Part shown: piece by piece, positions 1-6,387 of the stretch
Layout: every line of letters starts with the position of its first letter
How positions within the stretch are numbered: position 1 is the stretch's first letter
Assembly (NCBI GenBank): GCA_003644215.1
Contig: QNBU01000026.1
Location: forward strand, 1-9,198
Direction of reading: 5' to 3'
DNA: 9,198 nucleotides
DNA from: Planctomycetota bacterium
GTDB lineage: Bacteria > Planctomycetota > Phycisphaerae > Sedimentisphaerales > Anaerohalosphaeraceae
Translations under genes and position numbers: made by a program
Notes under the pieces: generated by a model
Told to the model about the DNA's origin: nothing
The model's input: the letters and a program-made list of their open reading frames with translations, nothing else
Database searches by the model: none

Positions 1-99
1 ATCAAGAAAGTCCGGGCACAGGCCTATGCCGTCAATGCCCAGGTCCGCGGCCATCTGATGTCCGCCAAGTCCAACAAGACCAAACTCCTGACAAAGTAG
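1..99 (+). CDS. C-terminal end of an unidentified protein (partial)
   Basis: Frame 1 is open from the first base to a TAG at 97-99 and gives 32 residues rich in Lys, Arg, Ser and Ala, ending in TKLLTK. The stop lies six bases before the ATG of the next gene, so the two are probably cotranscribed. The fragment has no motif I recognise, and too little is present to name a family. The close spacing to a same-strand gene and the uninterrupted frame are the only evidence that it is coding. Confidence 0.5.
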   Translation: MKKVRAQAYAVNAQVRGHLMSAKSNKTKLLTK

Positions 100-105
100 G
101 CCGGA

Positions 106-597
106 ATGAAAAAGCGAGATATTCGCCGCCGTTTCAAAAGTCTCCTTAAGACCGCAAAGGACTACTTCCTGGAGGAGGAGCCTCGCGAAAAGGCCCAGCG
201 TACGTTGAAAGAGGCTGGGATCAAGCTGAACAAAACGGTCTATCAGCGTATAGCGATGGAGTACGAACTTCAGCACCGTTGCGATGACGAGGAGACCCGT
301 GCGTGGTGTGAAACTACGCTCGAAGCCCTGCGTCAGACGGAGCAACTACAATCCCGACAATTGGCTGTCTTGCGGGAAGAATACCGAAAGCTGGCAGTGC
401 AGGATTTGCTGTATCGCGCGCTAAACGAACCGGATGGCGATACGTTTCAGCAGGCCCACGAGGCTCTGATGGAACTTAGTGCCACCGTCGAAACCGAAAA
501 GAGCGTCAACAGCATACCCAAACTGTTGGGCCTGGATATGCAACCTCGTTTGGCGATTCTAAGCGAAAAGGAATCGGACAATTTTCAGCAGGAATAA
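106..597 (+). CDS. Hypothetical helical, charged cytosolic protein
   Basis: This 163-residue protein has no signal peptide or membrane segment. It is dominated by charged helix-forming residues: a basic N-terminus (MKKRDIRRRFKSLLK) is followed by long Glu/Arg/Gln-rich stretches at about residues 15-110 that could form helical hairpins or coiled coils. I do not recognise the family. It starts six bases after the preceding stop, with only weak Shine-Dalgarno-like sequence (AGG at 98-100), so translation may be coupled to the upstream gene. The next gene follows after 27 bases. It could be a small adaptor or structural protein, but nothing in the sequence fixes a role. Confidence 0.65.
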   Translation: MKKRDIRRRFKSLLKTAKDYFLEEEPREKAQRTLKEAGIKLNKTVYQRIAMEYELQHRCDDEETRAWCETTLEALRQTEQLQSRQLAVLREEYRKLAVQDLLYRALNEPDGDTFQQAHEALMELSATVETEKSVNSIPKLLGLDMQPRLAILSEKESDNFQQE

Positions 598-624
598 ACT
601 TTAAGTGACGGAAAGGCTATTGCG

Positions 625-993
625 ATGAACGGAATTTTCCGCGGATTCAAACTGATAGTGGTTTTGGCAATTCTGGTTGGAGTAGTCGGATACGCCCTTG
701 GTCCAGCGAGGATGTACGGCTATTTGTTTTCGAAAGAACTGGTCGCGACGATTGCGGATATCCGCTCGTTTGGCGGCAGCGATTCCGAAAATTCAAAGTC
801 CGAAACTTTCGCAATCGAATTACACACCGACAGTGACGAAATTCAGATAGCGACCAGTTGCGAAAAAGTCTGGGCCGTCGTTGCCAAGGGCGATTGCGTG
901 CGGGTCAAACTTTACCCCGCAGCTCCGTGGACGTCGAGCGACGGTTCATGGATCAACGCAAAACTCGTAAACAAGATAAAAAAACCAAAGTAA
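625..993 (+). CDS. Hypothetical membrane-anchored small protein
   Basis: This 122-residue protein has one hydrophobic segment at about residues 9-27 after a short basic start, so it is a signal anchor or uncleaved signal peptide. No lipobox cysteine is visible. The remaining roughly 90 residues are polar and beta-rich, with two cysteines about 15 residues apart (ATSCEKVW and KGDCVRVKLYP) that could form a disulfide outside the membrane. A good ribosome binding site, GGAAAGG at 610-616, sits eight bases before the ATG and supports this start. The tail is basic (KIKKPK). I do not recognise the family. It lies between an orphan helical protein and an aminoacyl-tRNA synthetase-like gene. Confidence 0.65.
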   Translation: MNGIFRGFKLIVVLAILVGVVGYALGPARMYGYLFSKELVATIADIRSFGGSDSENSKSETFAIELHTDSDEIQIATSCEKVWAVVAKGDCVRVKLYPAAPWTSSDGSWINAKLVNKIKKPK

Positions 994-1068
994 CGATGTC
1001 CGGATAGTTTTCGGTCGTCTTTGGGTTTTGGACAAATTTTCAAATATTTTCGGTACAGGGATTTTGAT

Positions 1069-1947
1069 ATGAATATGGCGGCAGGGGAATTTCCAATAAC
1101 TCGATCCAGACAAATTATTCGTTTTAAGTTTATGCCGACGCCCAGCGGTCGACTCCACCTGGGGCACGCATGGCTGTTGATCATAATGGATTGCCTGATC
1201 AAACAGGCGCGCAGTGCCGGTCATCAAGCGGACATTGTTTTGGTACTTGACGATCTAACCAGCCTGGCCCATGGCGCCGCTACCGAGGGGCTTGCAGAAA
1301 AGGCAAAATGGATTATTGAAGACGCCGCCTGGCTTGGAGTAGAGTTTGCCGAGGTAGTCAGTAATTATTCATATCCCTATGAGTCGCCATCGCAGGCAAA
1401 GCCGATGCGCGGCATACCCTGCCAGACGCTTGCCACCCCTTGCCTGTATCCGACGCATTTAAACGCCTTATATACGGGTATGTCGTATTACCTGAAAAAT
1501 TGCGTCATAGACGCGGCATTGGAGATTACGCATATAATCCGCGGCGCCGATCAGTTGGCCAGGGCTTCAACTTATAAGACCCTGTATGAGTTTTTGGAGA
1601 TGCCCTCGCCGCGAATGGTGTATCTGCCATTTGTACATAAAGCAGACGGAGCAAAAATCGTCGCCGACGGTACATACTCCGTTGAAGCTGTCAAAAAAAA
1701 CATCAGCCGCGACGACATACTAGCCGTTCTTGTCTCGCAATGCCTAAAAAGACCGGACTCCGATATTAACGCATCAATGGTTGCCGAGGAGGCTCATCGC
1801 GAATTGCTTGGCGAGGATTGGAAATGGATTCTCGGCATGGCCGATTCGGATGTGCAGCTCCGCTCGTTTCTTAATCGTGTTGAAGCAGCCCCAAGGATCA
1901 GTCAGGATCATCTTGCAGCCAAGGCATTGGCGGAAAAGGCGAATTAA
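1069..1947 (+). CDS. GluRS/GluQ-RS-like class I aminoacyl-tRNA synthetase core, degenerate KMSKS
   Basis: The 292-residue protein is a Glu/Gln-type class I synthetase catalytic domain with no recognisable anticodon-binding domain, about the size of GluQ-RS (YadB). Visible landmarks are the N-terminal PTPSGRLHLGH, which carries the HIGH motif as HLGH at residues 30-33; an EITHIIRGADQL segment near 152-163 matching the family's ITHVIRG block; and a LPFVHKADGAK segment leading into the KMSKS position. There the expected KLSK reads KIVA (196-199), so the second lysine, which contacts the ATP phosphates, is gone. The usual Arg of the RFAPSPTG substrate motif is Lys20. The RIEDTD-like block reads VLVLDDLT. 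Ordinary glutamylation of tRNA or tRNA(Asp) queuosine is therefore uncertain. I chose ATG 1069 because AGGG at 1057-1060 lies eight bases upstream; a TTG at 1021 would add 16 residues unlike the family. The cysteine-rich gene 35 bases downstream may be a partner. Confidence 0.8.
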   Translation: MNMAAGEFPITRSRQIIRFKFMPTPSGRLHLGHAWLLIIMDCLIKQARSAGHQADIVLVLDDLTSLAHGAATEGLAEKAKWIIEDAAWLGVEFAEVVSNYSYPYESPSQAKPMRGIPCQTLATPCLYPTHLNALYTGMSYYLKNCVIDAALEITHIIRGADQLARASTYKTLYEFLEMPSPRMVYLPFVHKADGAKIVADGTYSVEAVKKNISRDDILAVLVSQCLKRPDSDINASMVAEEAHRELLGEDWKWILGMADSDVQLRSFLNRVEAAPRISQDHLAAKALAEKAN

Positions 1948-1982
1948 ATCGTGCACTATTTACATATAGAGAGGAGTTTCCT

Positions 1983-2504
1983 ATGACAGAGGCGATACTG
2001 ACCAAAAAAAACATTGCCGGCAAGAAGTGTTACTACCTTCAATTTGTGAAGAAATATCCGAAAGATTGTTGTCATACAGACCGTTGCGTTGATGTTGCTG
2101 ACAGCAACACCCAAGCTTGGTTGACTATCCGGCTTGGTTATGTTTTAGAGAAAGACGATAAATTTACCGTATCGGAATATTCTTGCCCCCGCCTGGGTGG
2201 AGAGGTGTTGTCGAGTACAGTTCAGCAAGAGGAACTCGAGCAATCTCCGGCGAAGTTTTGCGAGGCTCTAGCCATAGCTGAAGCACAGTCTTGGACTAAA
2301 ATTTACAAGGCTCTGATCGAGCTTAGGCAGTGGATGGAGACCTGCACGGGCAGCGTTCCCGTTATCAAAGATGAGGAATTTTTCATACTACGAGAACTTC
2401 GTAAATTTAAGATGCAACTATTTGACAGATGCTATTCAAATTCTTCTGGCCGTAAATCGAAATGTGATACAGGTTGTCCGCAGCACAAGCGCGAAGCCTG
2501 TTGA
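1983..2504 (+). CDS. Hypothetical cysteine-rich protein
   Basis: This 173-residue soluble protein contains clustered cysteines: CC-x4-C near residue 30 (DCCHTDRC), single ones in the middle, and a C-terminal cluster in CDTGCPQHKREAC. Together with the neighbouring histidines these could bind a metal or form disulfides. No signal peptide or membrane helix is present, which favours metal binding in the cytosol. A strong ribosome binding site, GAGAGGAG at 1969-1976, lies six bases before the ATG. The gene follows the synthetase-like gene by 35 bases and probably belongs to the same transcript. I do not recognise the family. Confidence 0.7.
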   Translation: MTEAILTKKNIAGKKCYYLQFVKKYPKDCCHTDRCVDVADSNTQAWLTIRLGYVLEKDDKFTVSEYSCPRLGGEVLSSTVQQEELEQSPAKFCEALAIAEAQSWTKIYKALIELRQWMETCTGSVPVIKDEEFFILRELRKFKMQLFDRCYSNSSGRKSKCDTGCPQHKREAC

Positions 2505-2567
2505 CATATGTAAAGCGATGTGTGAAAGATACTCCTGACAACATGTAGAGTATTATCATTAAACCGT

Positions 2568-2614
2568 TTGACGGATATTCGGCAATGCGGCAATTATGTA
2601 ATCATTATGATAAT
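2568..2614 (+). promoter_or_regulatory. Possible promoter/operator upstream of the coiled-coil gene
   Basis: The 133-base gap after the cysteine-rich gene holds a TTGACG hexamer at 2568-2573 and an 11-base palindrome, ATCAT-T-ATGAT, at 2601-2611. The palindrome sits within adjacent CATTAT and GATAAT hexamers (2603-2614). This resembles two units of a Fur-type hexamer array, but a third unit is not clear. The best -10-like hexamer, AATTAT at 2592-2597, is only a 4 of 6 match at 18-base spacing. The gap is long enough for a promoter, but the assignment is weak. Confidence 0.2.
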
Positions 2615-2637
2615 TTCAACCGGAGAGCCAAATATCG

Positions 2638-2931
2638 ATGAGTAACGGCGAATGTCATGTAGGTGCGGCCAACAAGGCCAAGATCGAGGCAAACGAAAAA
2701 CGTATAATGGAATTGTCAAAGACAATCGACGAGATGTTCGAGCGGTTCGACGAGACGCAACAGAAACTCCTGGCTCGGATGGATCGTCTGCACGATGAGT
2801 TTTCCAGGAGACTTGAGAGAGTTTCAGAGCGTTTTTCGGGCAGGCCATCCTGGGCAATCATGTTTGTATTGACTGGTCTAAGCTCTCTGTGCGTGGGGCT
2901 GGCGGTGTATTTGATAAAAATGCTATCCTGA
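2638..2931 (+). CDS. Small coiled-coil protein with C-terminal transmembrane helix
   Basis: This 97-residue protein has a heptad-rich helix at about residues 13-68 (ANEKRIMELSKTIDEMFERF and onward), then a hydrophobic segment at about 72-94 rich in Leu, Val and Gly, and a four-residue tail. It is thus a tail-anchored or C-terminally membrane-inserted coiled coil facing the cytosol. The architecture recalls XhlA-type phage/hemolysin accessory proteins, but there is no holin or lysin neighbour and no specific motif, so I do not assign that name. A CGGAGAG sequence at 2621-2627 lies ten bases before the ATG. The J-domain gene begins 9 to 18 bases after the stop, so the two are probably cotranscribed. 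Confidence 0.7.
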   Translation: MSNGECHVGAANKAKIEANEKRIMELSKTIDEMFERFDETQQKLLARMDRLHDEFSRRLERVSERFSGRPSWAIMFVLTGLSSLCVGLAVYLIKMLS

Positions 2932-2949
2932 GAACCTTCCGTGAGAAAC

Positions 2950-3318
2950 ATGGACTATTACGAGCTGCTCGGCGTCGATCCGGATGCCCCCGGCGATCAT
3001 ATAAAAAAAGTCTTTCGCAAATTGGCCCTGAAGCATCATCCGGACCGTTGCGGCGGCAATGCCGAAGAGGCGGAACAAGCCGAGGAAAAATTCCGGCTTC
3101 TTCGTGAGGCATACGAAGTACTCATCGATCCCGTTAAGCGGCGTCAATATGACCTTGAAAAACGCCGTCGAACTCCGGGCGGCAAGCATATAAGAATCGC
3201 TGGGTTGAATGTTGACACTGGCCAGATAGGTGCTACCGCAAAGATGGGGTTGTCTTGCGCTCTGCGATTTGTAAACGACATTGCCGAGAGGAACGGCATA
3301 TTCGTCAACGAGCGTTAA
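2950..3318 (+). CDS. Small J-domain (DnaJ-like) protein
   Basis: The protein begins MDYYELLGVDPDAP, the classic J-domain start, and carries the HPD tripeptide at residues 30-32 in LKHHPDRCGG. That loop stimulates the ATPase of a DnaK/Hsp70 partner. The J domain covers about residues 2-66 and ends with DPVKRRQYDLEKRR. The remaining 55 or so residues have no Gly/Phe-rich region, no zinc-finger CXXCXGXG repeats and no peptide-binding domain, so this is a type III J-protein likely to recruit Hsp70 to a specific client. I chose ATG 2950 because the domain normally starts there; GTG 2941 would add three residues, and both have weak ribosome binding sites. It follows the coiled-coil membrane gene by 18 bases, so the neighbour is a possible client or anchor. 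Confidence 0.88.
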   Translation: MDYYELLGVDPDAPGDHIKKVFRKLALKHHPDRCGGNAEEAEQAEEKFRLLREAYEVLIDPVKRRQYDLEKRRRTPGGKHIRIAGLNVDTGQIGATAKMGLSCALRFVNDIAERNGIFVNER

Positions 3319-3619
3319 TAGAATATCTGCATAGCGGTTTTATAAGCGACTCCCCGAATCGGCCCACATCTACCCCCACTCGCCGTCGCCCCTCGGCGAG
3401 ATTGCGGAGGGCTGATTTGCCCAGGGGGTCCCCGGCTGCGGTGATTGGGGTCAAAACAACCCAAGGAAGTTCGTTAAACCCATTGGAGGTGAAAAGAACG
3501 AGCCCCTCGGGATTTTTGAATCCTGGCCCCGTCACCGCGGCCCACCCCATTAGTTTTTTTACGGGGCGTTTTTAAAATTTGATTTGAGTTCATCTCCACA
3601 CAGCTGAAAGGATACAGCT
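3319..3619. other. Intergenic region with GC-rich, inverted-repeat block
   Basis: No gene is supported here. From about 3347 to 3570 the sequence is richer in G and C, with C and G runs unlike its flanks. It contains a perfect hairpin CTCGCCG/CGGCGAG (3379-3385 and 3394-3400), a GGGG/CCCC inverted repeat near 3423-3434, and GCCCCGT/ACGGGGC (3526-3532 and 3561-3567) followed by a T run. Both strands stay open over long stretches of the block but without a ribosome binding site, which suits a dispersed intergenic repeat or a decayed gene. A TAAAAT at 3573-3578 could be the -10 of the downstream operon, although no good -35 is visible. Confidence 0.45.
3526..3572 (+). terminator. Possible terminator hairpin after the J-domain gene
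   Basis: GCCCCGT at 3526-3532 pairs perfectly with ACGGGGC at 3561-3567, and the second arm is followed by G and then TTTTT (3569-3573). The loop is long (28 bases) and contains its own T run, so it is not a textbook intrinsic terminator. It lies between two same-strand transcription units, where a terminator is expected. Confidence 0.35.
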
Positions 3620-3622
3620 ATT
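3607..3622 (+). promoter_or_regulatory. Ribosome binding site deciding a non-AUG exosortase start
   Basis: AAAGGA at 3607-3612 lies seven bases before an ATT codon at 3620, in frame with the exosortase. No comparable purine run precedes the ATG at 3704. The in-frame stop TGA at 3605-3607 sets the upstream limit of the gene. The GGA within this site could also be bound by CsrA, which the same operon encodes; that is inference. Confidence 0.45.
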
Positions 3623-4558
3623 ACGATCAGTCTGAACATTCCGGACGATGGCCAAAAAACGCCCGCTATCGCTTGGCGATTCTGCGGCGCGACCTGCCTG
3701 GCGATGATAGGCTGGACGAAAATCCCTCTAACTTTTCCAGATACACTGGAGCGATGGAACGATAATCACATGATGCCCCAGTTGTATCTTTTGGGCATTG
3801 CATTTGCCGCGGTGGCAATTGTTAAGAGGCGAAGCCTGATAAGGCCGACGCCCACAAGCGGCAGGGCAACCTGGTGGATAATCGGATGTTTGCCGTTTGT
3901 CGTCTTGTGGATATGGCCCTGGCAGTCAGCCTTCGCTAGCCATTATTTTTACGTATTCGCATCGGCGTTTCTGTTTTTTTGCCTCGGCGGCAAAAGGTGG
4001 ATTCGCGTAATCCTACCGAGTTTGATATTTCTGTTGATATGCCCAGGTTTGCCGGGTGGTGTTAATAAATTCATAATTGTACGCTTGCAGGATTACGGCT
4101 CATGGATGACCTTTGTTTATTGTAAGTTTGCGTTGTCCTGGGATTACGTCAAAGACGGCCATATGCTTATTTTGCCGTGGGTCCAGGGAATCGCCTCTTC
4201 AGGCGGACAGACTCATATCTTCATAGCCGAGGAATGCAGCGGCTTCAGATCGCTGATGGGCATGGCCGTCCTGGCATTGCTCTATGGAGCCGACCCAAAG
4301 CTGATGTTATCGAAAAAAGCACTGCTTTTTATCTGTGCCATTGGAATGGCCGTCGGATTTAACACCTTGCGGATATTTACAAGTTCGACATTTGTACATT
4401 ACGACCTGGAAAAGCTCTCCGCCGCTGCGCCCCATTCGTTGCTGGGACACATTCTAATGCTTGTGGAGATACTTATACTGCACCATTTATCAGGCCGCTT
4501 GCGTTTAGCGGCGAAGAAGGGAGTCGATGAAAATGTTACTGCTCTCAAGGCGGCATAA
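3620..4558 (+). CDS. Exosortase-family transmembrane cysteine protease/transpeptidase
   Basis: Exosortases are polytopic membrane enzymes that recognise C-terminal PEP-CTERM-like sorting signals and usually sit in exopolysaccharide loci. Numbering from the ATG at 3704, the catalytic residues are Cys178 in AEECSGFRSLMG, Arg223 in FNTLRIF and His244 in APHSLLGH. They lie in hydrophobic surroundings with several membrane helices (about 25-41, 56-71, 79-94, 98-114, 184-194, 205-220, 244-259). The ATG at 3704 would cut into the first hydrophobic segment; the frame is open and coding-like back to 3608 and supplies the missing half (AIAWRFCGATCLAMIGW). It contains no ATG, GTG or TTG there. AAAGGA (3607-3612) lies seven bases before ATT 3620, which I take as the start, giving 312 residues. 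CTG 3632 and ATG 3704 remain alternatives. No target protein with a sorting tail is in the window. Confidence 0.88.
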   Translation: MTISLNIPDDGQKTPAIAWRFCGATCLAMIGWTKIPLTFPDTLERWNDNHMMPQLYLLGIAFAAVAIVKRRSLIRPTPTSGRATWWIIGCLPFVVLWIWPWQSAFASHYFYVFASAFLFFCLGGKRWIRVILPSLIFLLICPGLPGGVNKFIIVRLQDYGSWMTFVYCKFALSWDYVKDGHMLILPWVQGIASSGGQTHIFIAEECSGFRSLMGMAVLALLYGADPKLMLSKKALLFICAIGMAVGFNTLRIFTSSTFVHYDLEKLSAAAPHSLLGHILMLVEILILHHLSGRLRLAAKKGVDENVTALKAA

Positions 4559-4733
4559 CGGAAGGATCATGATCGGCGACGATATCCAAATTACCGTCGC
4601 CGACATTCGAGGAACGAAGGTTACTATAGGCATAGACGCTCCGGTAGATATCCCGATCCATCGCAAGGAAGTTTATGACGCCATTAAAAGAAAGGCCCAG
4701 AGTGGCGATTCTTCAAATAATCCCGAAGGTTAG
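4533..4733 (+). CDS. csrA: Carbon storage regulator CsrA/RsmA
   Basis: This is a 66-residue CsrA, an RNA-binding dimer that controls translation and mRNA stability by binding GGA motifs near ribosome binding sites. The match covers the full length: MLLLSRRHNGRIMIGDDI, then the beta strands with IRGTKVTIGIDAP, then IPIHRKEVYDAI. The RNA-contact positions are intact (Leu4, Arg6 and Arg44 in the IHRKE segment). A polar tail follows. I chose ATG 4533 over ATG 4527 because family members start at MLxLSR and AAGGGAG (4517-4523) is nine bases from 4533 but only three from 4527. The gene overlaps the exosortase end by 26 bases, so translation of the two is probably linked. It is not beside fliW or flagellar genes here, which suggests a local role in this operon. 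Confidence 0.95.
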   Translation: MLLLSRRHNGRIMIGDDIQITVADIRGTKVTIGIDAPVDIPIHRKEVYDAIKRKAQSGDSSNNPEG

Positions 4734-4773
4734 AGTACTTTCACAATAACTACTAAGAACAAGGAGCTTCAAA

Positions 4774-6387
4774 ATGTCGGAACATACTAAATTATCCAAA
4801 GCCATCTCGACATGGAAAAGATGGACATCCCGCATGATGAACGCAAAGACTATCTTTCCGGTTAGTCTCGGTGCCGTGATAACTGCAACGGCCATGTTTG
4901 CAGCCGCCGCGGCCGTTGGTTTCAAATTTGCGGATAAAGGATCCAATCTGGGCGAGTATTTTGACCAGATATCGCAGTTTGTTGCTGAGGATGACACGGA
5001 AAAGGCAGTCAAATATACGCATCAGCTTATAGCTGCATACGACAAGCATATCGCGGAGATCAAGAAAGAAGCTCGGGCCGACGACAAATCTGCCAAGGGA
5101 AAACAGGCGGACAATCGCCTGGCTGGTACATATTCGACGCGACAACTTTTAGAATTGGTTAGGGGCGGCGTTTTGCTCAATGCCCGCAAGATGCCGAAAA
5201 ACGATTGGCTGTCGCTCTATGAGAATGAGCTTAACGCCAATCCGGACGAGGCCGACCGAATTGTAGGGAGACTCTTTGGCCTGCCAAGAAACATTTTCTC
5301 GACAGAGATGATAGAGATGTTGTTGGACGGCAATATTCCTCAAAAATCACGCGGAAGATTGGAGAAACATCTGTTTGATAAAAAGTTCCCAAAAGACAAA
5401 AAGGCTGACACTATATGGGTGGATTTTTATCAAGAGCTTATTGTGCAATCGGCCGACATTAAAACGAAGAAAAAACTACTTAATCAATATGTCCTGGCTT
5501 TAGACAAACGAGGCAAGCATAACAGCGTTAATCGTGCTCTGGACAATATTATAAAGTTACGCGCCGATACGGAACTCGGACTCGAAGCAGTCAGGTTGAG
5601 ACTGGCCGATGTCAAGGAAGGCCCCGGCAGGGATAAGCTGCTGGTGCAGATCATCGACGAACACCCGGACACGGTTGTCTCCTTCGCTTTAGCGGATCAT
5701 TATGTAACATCTTTGGCCCGACAGAACCGCTGTGAGGATGCAATACAGGCTCTTGACGGCGAAAAATGTTTTGATGCCGCCCTAACCCACCAACAGCGTA
5801 TCGAAACGATAAAAGGGTTGGTCCAAAGGATGTGCGAGCTATCTCCCCAGCCAATCGGAAATCTGCGGGGTAAGGCTTCCAATAAAAAAACTGAGACGCA
5901 AATGTTGACCCCGTCCGTTATTTATGCCGGACTGGCCGATGACTTCCAGAAAAAATCGCGATGCAAACTATCGGCAGCCATGAGCTTTGCCGCCATGGAG
6001 GAGAAAAACGCCCTGCCGCTGAACCTCTCAACTGCAAAACCCATCCGCTCCGTCGCAGACATTGGCATTGATATTGATAAGAGTAATACTGAATCACAGG
6101 TGGTTCAGTATTTAGCTGCAAGGGCCTATTACGCCGTTGGCAATGACAAGTCGGCTAAAAAATTGCTGGAAAGTCTTGTGGACGAATCCGTGCCGCAAGA
6201 TATTCGTTCCTATGCGTTGTATCTAAAGGGGCTCACTGCGGCGGCACGAAAAAAAAATGAAGACGCCACGCAATGGGCACAAAAAGCCCATAAAATCGCA
6301 CCTGACAGCCCGGTAATAAACACCTTCATCGCCTCGCAGAAACGGCTGGCCAAGCCGCCGAAGAAAACAGAAAAAGTCGCCCCTTGA
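4774..6387 (+). CDS. Membrane-anchored TPR-like repeat protein
   Basis: The 537-residue protein has a basic N-terminus (STWKRWTSRMMNAK), a hydrophobic Ala/Val-rich segment at about residues 27-50, and then a long helical, charged region. Positive residues before the helix predict that the bulk lies outside the cytosol. The last 110 residues look like degenerate tetratricopeptide repeats (YLAARAYYAVGNDKSAKKLL, then YALYLKGLTAAARKKNEDAT, then AHKIAPDSP); earlier repeats are less regular. The tail is Lys/Pro-rich. AAGGAG at 4761-4766 sits seven bases before the ATG. It lies 40 bases after csrA and its stop overlaps the next start. Exosortase loci often include TPR proteins such as the PrsT type, so a scaffold role in secretion or polymer assembly is plausible, but I see no PrsT-specific motif. 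Confidence 0.85.
   Translation: MSEHTKLSKAISTWKRWTSRMMNAKTIFPVSLGAVITATAMFAAAAAVGFKFADKGSNLGEYFDQISQFVAEDDTEKAVKYTHQLIAAYDKHIAEIKKEARADDKSAKGKQADNRLAGTYSTRQLLELVRGGVLLNARKMPKNDWLSLYENELNANPDEADRIVGRLFGLPRNIFSTEMIEMLLDGNIPQKSRGRLEKHLFDKKFPKDKKADTIWVDFYQELIVQSADIKTKKKLLNQYVLALDKRGKHNSVNRALDNIIKLRADTELGLEAVRLRLADVKEGPGRDKLLVQIIDEHPDTVVSFALADHYVTSLARQNRCEDAIQALDGEKCFDAALTHQQRIETIKGLVQRMCELSPQPIGNLRGKASNKKTETQMLTPSVIYAGLADDFQKKSRCKLSAAMSFAAMEEKNALPLNLSTAKPIRSVADIGIDIDKSNTESQVVQYLAARAYYAVGNDKSAKKLLESLVDESVPQDIRSYALYLKGLTAAARKKNEDATQWAQKAHKIAPDSPVINTFIASQKRLAKPPKKTEKVAP

Noticed and set aside
2638..2931. Holin-like XhlA assignment for the coiled-coil membrane protein
   Set aside because: The architecture fits, but there is no phage context, lysin neighbour or specific motif.
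3305..3550. 81-codon minus-strand frame in the GC-rich block
   Set aside because: It has no ribosome binding site or known family and lies within the inverted-repeat block, so I treat it as part of that block and not as a gene.
3255..3575. 106-codon plus-strand frame overlapping the J-domain gene end and the GC-rich block
   Set aside because: It overlaps the J-domain gene out of frame, has no ribosome binding site, and is mostly the translation of the repeat-like block.
3648..3707. 19-codon leader peptide ending in ATGA over the exosortase ATG
   Set aside because: The stretch reads better as exosortase N-terminus in another frame, completing a membrane helix. It is kept only as an alternative.
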